Below are positions 17,021 to 24,645 of a DNA stretch of 64,000 bases, piece by piece. Within the stretch, counting starts at the first letter, position 1; each line of letters begins with the position of its first letter. This DNA is from Austwickia chelonae. GTDB lineage: Bacteria; Actinomycetota; Actinomycetes; Actinomycetales; Dermatophilaceae. The DNA lies in the NCBI RefSeq assembly GCF_003391095.1, contig NZ_CP031447.1, forward strand, positions 2,852,001 through 2,916,000, given 5' to 3'. The position numbers and the translations under genes are program-made. The notes beneath the pieces are model-generated. The model was given only the letters and a program-made list of their open reading frames with translations, did not search any database and was not told the origin of the DNA.

Positions 17021-17686
17021 TCAATGCAGCCCACCCCCTTGTGAGGCCTGCCCCACAAGAAGAGCTTGTAAGGCTGTTAAGAGCGTGGATTCCTGCGCCT
17101 CCATCCAATCGACAAGCTGTCGGAAGGACACGAAACGCACCTCTGACTGACACGACACCTCCCGCATCACGGTCTCCACGGCATCCATATAGATGCCGCC
17201 GTTCCACTGCTCGAAATGATTACCGATGATCAGCGGGGCCCGATTCCCCCGGCAGGCCCGGTCGAAACCGGCCAGGAACGCATCGATGACGGTCTCCTGC
17301 GACCAGTCCGCCTCGGAAAAAGCCGCCACCCCCTTGGTGCCACAGAAGTGGCCGTTGAAGTGGGCGCCGATCTCGTGCCCCGCCTTCCCAGCCGCCCCGT
17401 CCCAGGAGATGACGACGAACTGAGGTGGCACCTGGCCTGGAGTCAGCTTCTCCACCTTCGGCTGGTTCGACTGCGGCCCCGTGTTCACGGTCGAGCCATC
17501 ACCGATGGAGGTGACGGAGGAGGACAGGGACGGCTCCCCCGCAGATCCGGAATCGGATCCGCCCGACGGCTCAGAGGTCCCCGAGCATCCGGACATCGCC
17601 GAAGCCGCAGCGATCGCAGCGCCCAGACCTCCCCGCTGCAGGAGCGTCCTGCGGGAAGCCGAGACCGATGTCGACGAAGAAGTCAT
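17021..17686 (-). CDS. Internally shortened polysaccharide deacetylase-like lipoprotein
   Basis: A protein of about 221 residues if read from the ATG at 17686. The N-terminus has a Tat-type signal (SRRTLLQRGG) and a lipobox ending in SGC. Then come short blocks known from a family of actinobacterial polysaccharide deacetylases: QFVVISWDG, GHEIGAHFNGHFCG, and GNRAPLIIGNHFEQWN. From memory, full members carry long segments between these blocks (catalytic core and substrate loops), so this copy appears to have lost two internal parts while staying in frame. It is probably inactive. The shortening is an inference from the family pattern. Confidence 0.6.
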   Translation of the reverse strand: MTSSSTSVSASRRTLLQRGGLGAAIAAASAMSGCSGTSEPSGGSDSGSAGEPSLSSSVTSIGDGSTVNTGPQSNQPKVEKLTPGQVPPQFVVISWDGAAGKAGHEIGAHFNGHFCGTKGVAAFSEADWSQETVIDAFLAGFDRACRGNRAPLIIGNHFEQWNGGIYMDAVETVMREVSCQSEVRFVSFRQLVDWMEAQESTLLTALQALLVGQASQGGGLH

Positions 17687-17968
17687 GACCTCATGACTTA
17701 GCACGCAATTCTCAAAAAAAGGTCACTCAGAAGAAATCTCCGACCCAAGATTCGACGAAGGAGTGCCCCTGGTCGAACGGCCGTCGATGAACTACTTGTT
17801 CTTCTTCTCGGACGACAGTCCTGGAAATAAAAACGAACCGCCTTTGATGCCAAGCAAAATCAGCTCAGAAAGTCAGTCTGCTGGCCGATAGGGGGACCAG
17901 GGTGGTCTCCACCCCCGGTATTTCTCTGAAAACTGCTGCCCAGGATGCTCGACGAGGAGAAGACCAGC

Positions 17969-18529
17969 ATGGACGCCAGCCGACCCATCCTTTTCAGACG
18001 CACCAAGCAACATCCCACCGTCGCACCGGTGAATGCCTCCACCGGAACCGGTGTACATCTGGATCACGGTGACCGCCGGGGCCGTTCAACCTTCGCCGAG
18101 CATCCCACGCAACGTGATGCCACGCCTTTCGGCAGGTTCGCCAACCGCATCCAAGCCTTCACCCTGCATCTGACCGATGAGGACCGGACGGCACTGGGCT
18201 CCCTCTATCTCGTGGCCGAGAACAGATACGGCAAGGACAGCCGCCAGATGAGGAAAGTCGACGATCTGGCCCGAAAACTGGCCCAGCAGCGCCAGGCCGA
18301 CCTCGACCCCGCCCCGGCCGAAGAAGCCGAGGAACCCGTCGCTGTCGGTGCCGAGGAGAAATCTGCTGCCGCATCGGCTGACATCACCCACCCGCCCGCC
18401 ATCCCGGCGATGGCCGCCGCTGCCGGAATCACCACCTGGCAACTACTGATGCAGGACGACACCTCCCGGGAGAGCGCACGTCTCCTGGAGAAACAACTCG
18501 GCATCCGACTGGTCGACCGTCAGGCCTGA
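17969..18529 (+). CDS. Hypothetical protein, 186 residues
   Basis: Soluble protein read from the ATG at 17969 with GAGGAGA upstream; an ATG at 17945 is in frame. It has a polar N-terminal third, a helical middle (RFANRIQAFTLHLTDEDRTAL ... RKVDDLARKLAQQRQ), an alanine/glutamate-rich linker and a short C-terminal helical part. I recognise no family. A strong hairpin follows 13 bases after the stop, so it is probably its own transcription unit. Confidence 0.6.
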   Translation: MDASRPILFRRTKQHPTVAPVNASTGTGVHLDHGDRRGRSTFAEHPTQRDATPFGRFANRIQAFTLHLTDEDRTALGSLYLVAENRYGKDSRQMRKVDDLARKLAQQRQADLDPAPAEEAEEPVAVGAEEKSAAASADITHPPAIPAMAAAAGITTWQLLMQDDTSRESARLLEKQLGIRLVDRQA

Positions 18530-18542
18530 ACCCCCTGAACAT

Positions 18543-18580
18543 CCGATGGTCCGGCGGCGGACGCGCCGCCGGACCATCGG
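18543..18580 (+). terminator. Strong hairpin terminator
   Basis: A perfect inverted repeat of 17 bases (CCGATGGTCCGGCGGCG and its complement) with a four-base loop sits between the hypothetical gene and the UDP-glucose dehydrogenase gene. There is no T-run, as is common in high-GC actinobacteria. Confidence 0.7.
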
Positions 18581-18607
18581 CGCAGACCTCTGCTTCACCG
18601 GTGGAAT

Positions 18608-19786
18608 ATGCTGAAAAACATGAAGATCGCCGTGGCAGGGCTGGGCTATGTCGGCCTAGCCAATGCAGTCCTCCTGGCCCAGCACCATGATGTCGTCGCT
18701 GTCGACATCGACGCAGGACGAGTCGATCAAGTACAACGCAGGGTTGCCCCCATCTCCGACCCCGAGTTGGAGGAATACCTGGCCGAGCGGGATCTGCGAC
18801 TGAGCGCCACGACCGACCCTGCGCAGGGCTACGCCGATGCTGATTTCGTCCTGATAGCCACGCCCACCAATTACGACGAACAACTCAACTTCTTCGACAC
18901 CAGTAGCGTCGACGCCGTGATCGCGCAGGTCGCTGCGATCAACCCGACTGCGACTGTCGTCATCAAGTCGACCGTGCCGGTGGGGTACACCGAGCGCGCC
19001 AGGCAGAGCCGTCCCGGGCAATGCATCCTGTTCTCCCCGGAATTCCTCCGCGAGGGCAAGGCACTCTACGACAATCTGCATCCGAGCCGGATCGTGATCG
19101 GTGGGCGCGGGCCCGAGGCCGAGCAGCTCGCCGACCTGCTCCGAGCGGGGTCGTTGGACCCGGACACTCCGGTCCTCCTCACTGATCCGACCGAGGCCGA
19201 AGCGATCAAGCTCTTCGCCAATACTTATCTGGCGATGCGCGTCTCGTACTTCAACGAACTCGACACCTACGCTGCGACCCACGGCTTGGACCCTCGTCAG
19301 ATCATCGACGGCGTCGGCCTCGATCCGCGGATCGGCAACCATTACAACAACCCCAGTTTCGGGTACGGCGGCTATTGCCTGCCCAAGGACACGAAGCAGC
19401 TGCTCGCCAACTACGACCGGGTGCCGCAAACCCTGATCCGGGCGATCGTCGACTCGAACACGACCCGCAAGGACTTCATCGCCTTCGACATCCTGTCGCG
19501 GCAGCCGAAGGTCGTCGGCGTCTACCGGCTCACCATGAAGGCCGGTGCGGACAACTACCGTTCGTCCTCCGTGCAGGGGATCATGAAACGGATCAAGGCG
19601 AAGGGCGTTCCGGTCCTGGTGTACGAACCGACCTTCGAGGGCGAGCACTTCTTCCACTCCGAAGTGGTCCAGGACCTGGAGGATTTCAAGGCCCGGGCCG
19701 ATGTGATCATCGCCAACCGGCACAGCGAAGAACTCGCCGATGTGGCCGAAAAAGTTTACACCCGTGACCTGTTCGGCTCCGACTGA
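18608..19786 (+). CDS. ugd: UDP-glucose 6-dehydrogenase
   Basis: A 392-residue enzyme that oxidises UDP-glucose to UDP-glucuronate with two NAD+. The N-terminal Rossmann motif is [10 protein letters not shown], the substrate motif is FSPEFLREG, and the catalytic cysteine is Cys257 in YGGYCLPKD. Length matches the shorter (enterobacterial-type) Ugd group. The start may be at 18608 or at the in-frame ATG at 18620 (MKIAVAGLG). It stands alone, so the product may feed capsule or exopolysaccharide synthesis encoded elsewhere. Its 3' end overlaps the convergent regulator gene by about 30 bases. Confidence 0.92.
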   Translation: MLKNMKIAVAGLGYVGLANAVLLAQHHDVVAVDIDAGRVDQVQRRVAPISDPELEEYLAERDLRLSATTDPAQGYADADFVLIATPTNYDEQLNFFDTSSVDAVIAQVAAINPTATVVIKSTVPVGYTERARQSRPGQCILFSPEFLREGKALYDNLHPSRIVIGGRGPEAEQLADLLRAGSLDPDTPVLLTDPTEAEAIKLFANTYLAMRVSYFNELDTYAATHGLDPRQIIDGVGLDPRIGNHYNNPSFGYGGYCLPKDTKQLLANYDRVPQTLIRAIVDSNTTRKDFIAFDILSRQPKVVGVYRLTMKAGADNYRSSSVQGIMKRIKAKGVPVLVYEPTFEGEHFFHSEVVQDLEDFKARADVIIANRHSEELADVAEKVYTRDLFGSD

Positions 19787-20532
19787 GGCTCCGGCTGCAC
19801 GCTGAGGCTTTCCTGCCCGGGCAACCGCAGCAAACAGGCTCCTGGTTCGGCGAACGGACGGAGGTCTCCGCCTTCTCCCGGCCCGCCGTAGGCCGCCGAT
19901 GCGCCTCGGACCAGCCCGAGATGCACGCGGCAGAGTACTTCGGGGTACTCCTGTGCCGTGGACAGCAGGGGGCAGGTGTGAAGTTCGAGTTCACGGGGGC
20001 CGCGGCGCCGGGGGGAGAACCCCAGGTCGTCGAGTAGATCGATCAGCCGACTCTCGGTGTCCCCGCGAGAAGGCGACGCCTGCCGGGCCAGTGTCGTACC
20101 CCAGTGGCGGCCGATCAGATCGGCTTCTCGTTCGGGGACCTCAGCGCTGGTGGCCACGTAATGGGCGAAGGAACCGGCCATGGCGAGATAGGCCGCACTG
20201 ACCAGGACCTGAGCACCGGCGAGCGCGGCGTCTCCTTGCGCGGTGAGGGTGTACCCCAGGCAGGGGCGTCCGCGTCGGCCGGTGTCGATGGTGGTGGTGG
20301 CGACGAGTCCTTCTTCGTTGAGGGCGTCGAGGTGTCGGCGGATTCCGTTGGGGTGGAGGCCGAGGTGTTCGGCGAGGCGGGCGGCGGTGGCGGGTGTGCT
20401 GGGGGCGCGCTCGGGGGTGTCGTCGGAGGGGTGCCCCTGGTGTGCGCGGAGGGCGCGCAGCACCCGCAGGCGCGCGTCGCCCAGGGGGGTGAGGGGAGTT
20501 GACGCAGGTCCGAGACCGGGCGTACTTTTCAC
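19756..20532 (-). CDS. SufR-like winged-helix regulator with C-terminal cysteines
   Basis: About 258 residues from the GTG at 20532; a TTG at 20538 is also possible. Residues about 45-85 form a DeoR/ArsR-like winged helix ([29 protein letters not shown]). The C-terminal part has [23 protein letters not shown], the cysteine pattern seen in SufR-type regulators that bind an iron-sulfur cluster. It is divergent from a small ORF, a membrane protein and the nirK fusion. An Fe-S regulator that senses NO or oxygen and controls nitrite reduction would fit, but this is inference. No clear ribosome binding site precedes the start, so the mRNA may be leaderless. Confidence 0.75.
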   Translation of the reverse strand: MKSTPGLGPASTPLTPLGDARLRVLRALRAHQGHPSDDTPERAPSTPATAARLAEHLGLHPNGIRRHLDALNEEGLVATTTIDTGRRGRPCLGYTLTAQGDAALAGAQVLVSAAYLAMAGSFAHYVATSAEVPEREADLIGRHWGTTLARQASPSRGDTESRLIDLLDDLGFSPRRRGPRELELHTCPLLSTAQEYPEVLCRVHLGLVRGASAAYGGPGEGGDLRPFAEPGACLLRLPGQESLSVQPEPQSEPNRSRV

Positions 20533-20545
20533 ATACAAAGTGTAC
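20522..20545. promoter_or_regulatory. Candidate operator between the SufR-like gene and the nirK region
   Basis: An interrupted inverted repeat, GTAC-N2-TT-N8-AA-N2-GTAC, covers the start of the regulator gene and lies 25 bases before the small ORF. Its place in the divergent promoter suggests autoregulation. The symmetry is imperfect. Confidence 0.35.
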
Positions 20546-20569
20546 TAAATAGACTCCAGGACGGAAATC

Positions 20570-20665
20570 ATGAGCGAGCCAATGTCATTCCCCGTCACCG
20601 AGACCTCCTCCGGCCGCGAGTGCGGCCACGACACCTGGAAGATCCTGCTCGAACGCCTCGCCTGA
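20570..20665 (+). CDS. Small ORF, 31 residues
   Basis: The frame starts at an ATG with AGGACGG nearby and encodes a peptide ending in CGHDTWKILLERLA. It is the first ORF after the divergent promoter and precedes the membrane protein gene by 37 bases. It has one Cys and one His in CGH. It could be a regulatory leader peptide, a small functional protein or the remnant of a larger gene. I recognise no family. Confidence 0.35.
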   Translation: MSEPMSFPVTETSSGRECGHDTWKILLERLA

Positions 20666-20702
20666 CCCCTCCGACCTGACCCTCTCCGCACCGACGCCCC
20701 CG

Positions 20703-20729
20703 ATGCCGATGCCGATGCCGATGCCGATG
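20703..20729 (+). repeat. Hexanucleotide repeat ATGCCG at a gene start
   Basis: Five in-frame ATG codons (20703, 20709, 20715, 20721, 20727) are created by tandem ATGCCG units and encode (Met-Pro)x5. Copy-number change would keep the frame but alter the number of possible starts and their distance from the upstream signals. Confidence 0.8.
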
Positions 20730-21881
20730 CCCCACGACACCGTCCGCCACCGGTACCTCCTCCTCGCCGCCGGCGGTCTCAGCCTGCTCGCCGGGCTCGA
20801 CGCCGCACTCCTCCGCCTGGGCGTCTGGGCCCCGGTGAGTGGCGAATTCGCCGCCCACCTCCCCGGACGCCACGGCATCCTCATGGTGCTCGGATTCCTC
20901 GGCACCCTCATCGCCCTCGAACGGGCCGTCGCCCTGCGCGAACCCTGGGGTTACGCCGCCCCCGCCTGCTCCGGCGCGGGCGGAGCATCCCTCGCCCTGG
21001 GCGTACCCGTACCCTTCGGTGCCGTCCTCCTCGTGGACGGCACCGTCCTCCTGCTCCTCGTCTACGCCGCCCTGTACCGGCGGCGCAAGGACACCACCGT
21101 CGCCGTCGAAGCACTCGGCGCGCTCGCCGCGCTCGCCGCCGCACTGTTGTGGATGCGGATCGACGTCCCCCACCTCCTGCCCTGGCTGGCCACCTTCGTC
21201 ATCGCCACCATCGCTGCCGAACGCGTCGAACTGGCCCGCATCCACCTGCCCGCCCACAGCGCAGACATCATGCTCGCCCTCGTCCTGGGCCTCATCGCCA
21301 CCAGCACCGCCACCCTGTTGATCGGCGACCTCGGCGCGCGGGCCTTCGGGCTCGTCCAGTTGGTCATCGTCGGCTGGCTCGGCCACCATGACATCGCCCG
21401 ACGCACCGTGCACGGCAGCGGGCTCCCCCGATTCAGTGCTGCCGCGATGCTCCTGGGATACGGATGGCTCGCCGTGGCCGGGGCCATCTGGCTCGTCGCC
21501 GGGCGCCCCTCCGACAACACCACCTATGACATCGCCGTCCACGCCACCTTCCTCGGCTTCGCCATGTCGATGGTGTTCGCCCACGCCCCGGTCATCCTGC
21601 CCGGCGTCGTACGCCGCCCGCTGCCGTATCACCCGGCCATGTGGGCACTCCTGGCCGTGCTGCATCTCGGCCTGGCCATCCGGGTCGTCGGCGCGCTGGC
21701 CACGAATATCAACGTGTGGACGATCGGTTCGGTGGTCACCGTGATCGCCTTGGCCGTCTTCCCCCCGAGCATGATCGCCCTGTCCGCCATCGGCGGACGA
21801 ACCCGGCCGTCCCCCGGACACACCCCCCGTCCCGCGTCCCCGGCCCACACCCCCACCTCCCAGGAAAGCTCCCCCCGATGA
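20703..21881 (+). CDS. Polytopic membrane protein, NnrS-like, upstream of nirK
   Basis: A protein of up to 392 residues with about eleven or twelve hydrophobic segments. Histidine-bearing helices such as HGILMVLGFLGTLIALE and HATFLGFAMSMVFAHAP recall the NnrS haem/copper membrane family linked to nitrite and NO metabolism, but the match is weak. The start is ambiguous among five ATGs in the ATGCCG repeat. Its stop overlaps the next start (ATGA), so it is translationally coupled to the nirK fusion. A role in NO tolerance or copper delivery is plausible. Confidence 0.75.
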   Translation: MPMPMPMPMPHDTVRHRYLLLAAGGLSLLAGLDAALLRLGVWAPVSGEFAAHLPGRHGILMVLGFLGTLIALERAVALREPWGYAAPACSGAGGASLALGVPVPFGAVLLVDGTVLLLLVYAALYRRRKDTTVAVEALGALAALAAALLWMRIDVPHLLPWLATFVIATIAAERVELARIHLPAHSADIMLALVLGLIATSTATLLIGDLGARAFGLVQLVIVGWLGHHDIARRTVHGSGLPRFSAAAMLLGYGWLAVAGAIWLVAGRPSDNTTYDIAVHATFLGFAMSMVFAHAPVILPGVVRRPLPYHPAMWALLAVLHLGLAIRVVGALATNINVWTIGSVVTVIALAVFPPSMIALSAIGGRTRPSPGHTPRPASPAHTPTSQESSPR

Positions 21882-24601
21882 CCGCCTTGCACGACCGCCG
21901 CCACTGGCCGTTGCGTGACCGTCCCGCCCTGGCCTGGCTGGTCTTCGCCGCCGTACTGGCCTTCGCCCACCGCTGGGTGCCCGACGCCCGCTGGCTGATG
22001 GTGCACGCCGTGACCATCGGCGCGCTCACCCACGCCATCATGGTGTGGAGCGTCCATTTCACCCAGGCGTTGTTGAAGACCCCGGACACCATCGACCCTC
22101 GTCGACACCAATCGGCGCGTCTGCTCCTGCTGCTCGGCGGCACCATCGGCGTGATCGCCGGGATGCCACACCAGCTGTGGTGGCTCGTCCTCACCGGCGC
22201 GACACTGATCTCCACAGCCGTGATCTGGCACGGCCACGCCCTCGTCTCCCGGCTGCGCGCCGCACTGCCCGGACGCTTCCGGGTCACCGTCCACTACTAC
22301 CTGGCCGCGTCGATCTGCATGCCGCTCGGAGCCGGCCTGGGCGTCTGGATCGCCCACGGCGTCACCGAGGAATGGCGCGGACGGATCCTGCTGGCCCACA
22401 CCGCGATCATGGTGCTCGGCTGGGTCGGACTCACCGTCACCGGGACGCTGCTGACCCTGTGGCCGACGATGCTGCGCACCCGGATCGACGCCCGCGCCGA
22501 GAAATGGGCCCACCAGGCTCTACCCGCCTTGGTGGCTACGCTGTCCGTGATCGCTGCCGGTGCGCTCACCGGACAGCGGTGGGTAGCCTTCGCCGGTGTC
22601 CTCGGCTACCTCCTGGCCTGGAGTTGGACGGGCCGGGCCCTGCTGCGTCCCGCCCGGCAGGCTCCACCACGTCATTTCGCGACCTGGTCGGCCACCGCCG
22701 CGATCTGCTGGTTCGTCGGCACCCTCGTCGTCATCGCGGCCACCCTGGCCACATCGACCGAATGGGCGCGGCTGCCAGGCAAGTACACGCTGATCACTCC
22801 GGCGCTGGTCGTCGGTTTCGGAGTACAACTGCTCACCGGGGCCCTGGCCCACCTGGTGCCGGTCGTCATCGGCGGTGGGGCCCGCGCCGTCCGCGCCGCG
22901 CAAGCCGAGTTCGACCGGTTCGCCGCGGCCAGAGTCGTCATCGTGAACAGCGGTCTGCTGCTGTGCCTCCTTCCGGTGCCCAGCTGGGTACGAGTCACCT
23001 GTTCCGTCCTCGTCCTCCTGGCCTTGATGTTCTTCCTCCCGGCGACCTTCCGCGCCTTCCGGGCCGGACAACGGGCCAAGGACGAGCCCGGCCCCGCGCT
23101 GCGTGCCCCGCTGCCGCCGCTTCCGGGCATCTACTCCCCCGCTCAGCTGGTCGCCGCCGCCTGCGCGATCGTCCTGGCCGTCACCGTCGGAGTGGCCGTC
23201 GACCCGACCGCGGCCGGGATCACCGCCTCCGGGCTCACCGGCGGGTCATCCGCCACCGGGCAGACCACCCGGGTCCGGGTAGAGACCAAGGAGATGAAGT
23301 TCTTCCCGTCCACGATCGACGTGCCACGCGGCAACCGCTTGGAGGTCGAGCTGGTCAACCTCGACCAAGGGATGACCCACGACCTGGTCCTCGACAACGG
23401 TGCCCACAGCCGACGGCTCGACCCGGGCGACACCCAGGTCCTGGATGCCGGAGTCATCGACAAGAACACCGAAGGCTGGTGCAGCATCGTCGGCCACCGG
23501 CAGATGGGCATGGTGCTCTCCGTCCGGGCGACCGGTCTCGGACCCGACCAGCTCGCAGCCCGTGACGGGATCGCCCGCGGCGGGCCGTCCGCGGCGTCCT
23601 CCCCGGCAGCACAGGCCCCAGGAGGACATGGGCACGGTGGGACGCCGGGCGGGCCACGTCTGGGGCAGAAAGCCGACGACGACTTCCGCGCGGTGAAGGC
23701 TGAGCTGTCCCCGCTCACCGACGAGAAGATCCGCAGGCACACCTTCACCGTCGAAGAGGTCGAGCTGGAGGTCTCCCCGGGGGTCAAACAGAAACGCTGG
23801 ACCTTCAACGGCGCGGTACCCGGCCCGACCCTGCACGGCCGGATCGGGGACGTCTTCGAGATCACCCTGGTCAACAAGGGCACGATGGGGCATTCCATCG
23901 ACTTCCACGCCGGAGACATCGCCCCCGACCAGCCGATGCGCACCATCGCCCCCGGAGAAAGCCTGCTCTACCGGTTCACCGCGAACCGGGCCGGGATCTG
24001 GATGTACCACTGCTCGACCATGCCGATGGCCACCCATATCGCCGCCGGCATGCACGGCGCCGTCGTCATCGAACCCGAAGGACTGCCGCAGGTCGACCGC
24101 AGTTACGTCCTGGTGCAGTCGGAAGTCTTCGTCGACGGGGACGGAACCACCGCCAAGGAGATCGACGCCGGCGCCGTTGCCGCGGAGAAACCGTCGGCCG
24201 TCGTCTTCAACGGCATCGCCAACCAGTACGACGCCCGCCCGCTGCCGGCCAAGGTCGGCGACCGGGTCCGGTTCTGGGTAGTGGACGTCGGGCCGAACCG
24301 GCCGACCAGTTTCCATGTCGTCGGAGGCCAGTTCGACACCGTCTACTTCGAGGGCGCCTACCAGCTACGGAACGGCCACGGCCCGGGCACACCAGGCTTC
24401 GCCGCCGCATCCGCTGCCCCGGGCGGCGACTCCCGGGAGGGCGCCCGCGGCCCTGGCGGTTCACAAGCCCTGGGTCTGCAAGCCGCACAGGGCGGATTCG
24501 TGGAGATGACCCCCAAGGAAGCCGGCCATTACGCCTTCGTCTCGCACATCATGGTCGACGCCGAGCGCGGCGCCCACGGCGTGCTGAAGGTGAGTCCCTG
24601 A
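21878..24601 (+). CDS. nirK: Membrane domain + cupredoxin + copper nitrite reductase (NirK) fusion
   Basis: A 907-residue protein read from the ATG at 21878. Residues about 15-420 form a polytopic membrane part with HAVTIGALTHAIMVW (NnrS-like). Residues about 465-555 are a cupredoxin with a full type 1 copper set (His501, Cys535, His540 and Met543 or Met545). Residues about 610-907 are a two-domain NirK. Its type 1 ligands are His672, Cys712, His720 and Met725, its type 2 ligands are His677, His711 and His890, and the catalytic residues are Asp675 and His813. It reduces nitrite to NO outside the membrane. The fused cupredoxin probably passes electrons to the NirK part. Order and ligands are seen; electron flow is inferred. 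Confidence 0.93.
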   Translation: MTALHDRRHWPLRDRPALAWLVFAAVLAFAHRWVPDARWLMVHAVTIGALTHAIMVWSVHFTQALLKTPDTIDPRRHQSARLLLLLGGTIGVIAGMPHQLWWLVLTGATLISTAVIWHGHALVSRLRAALPGRFRVTVHYYLAASICMPLGAGLGVWIAHGVTEEWRGRILLAHTAIMVLGWVGLTVTGTLLTLWPTMLRTRIDARAEKWAHQALPALVATLSVIAAGALTGQRWVAFAGVLGYLLAWSWTGRALLRPARQAPPRHFATWSATAAICWFVGTLVVIAATLATSTEWARLPGKYTLITPALVVGFGVQLLTGALAHLVPVVIGGGARAVRAAQAEFDRFAAARVVIVNSGLLLCLLPVPSWVRVTCSVLVLLALMFFLPATFRAFRAGQRAKDEPGPALRAPLPPLPGIYSPAQLVAAACAIVLAVTVGVAVDPTAAGITASGLTGGSSATGQTTRVRVETKEMKFFPSTIDVPRGNRLEVELVNLDQGMTHDLVLDNGAHSRRLDPGDTQVLDAGVIDKNTEGWCSIVGHRQMGMVLSVRATGLGPDQLAARDGIARGGPSAASSPAAQAPGGHGHGGTPGGPRLGQKADDDFRAVKAELSPLTDEKIRRHTFTVEEVELEVSPGVKQKRWTFNGAVPGPTLHGRIGDVFEITLVNKGTMGHSIDFHAGDIAPDQPMRTIAPGESLLYRFTANRAGIWMYHCSTMPMATHIAAGMHGAVVIEPEGLPQVDRSYVLVQSEVFVDGDGTTAKEIDAGAVAAEKPSAVVFNGIANQYDARPLPAKVGDRVRFWVVDVGPNRPTSFHVVGGQFDTVYFEGAYQLRNGHGPGTPGFAAASAAPGGDSREGARGPGGSQALGLQAAQGGFVEMTPKEAGHYAFVSHIMVDAERGAHGVLKVSP

Positions 24602-24645
24602 CGGTACGCACCCTCCCTCGCCGTGGGCGGGGCTTCGCCCTCCGC

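Noticed and set aside
20595-21848. Minus-strand Gly/Glu/Asp-rich frame of 417 codons
   Set aside because: It is the reverse of the membrane protein gene upstream of nirK; the composition is an artefact of third-position GC.
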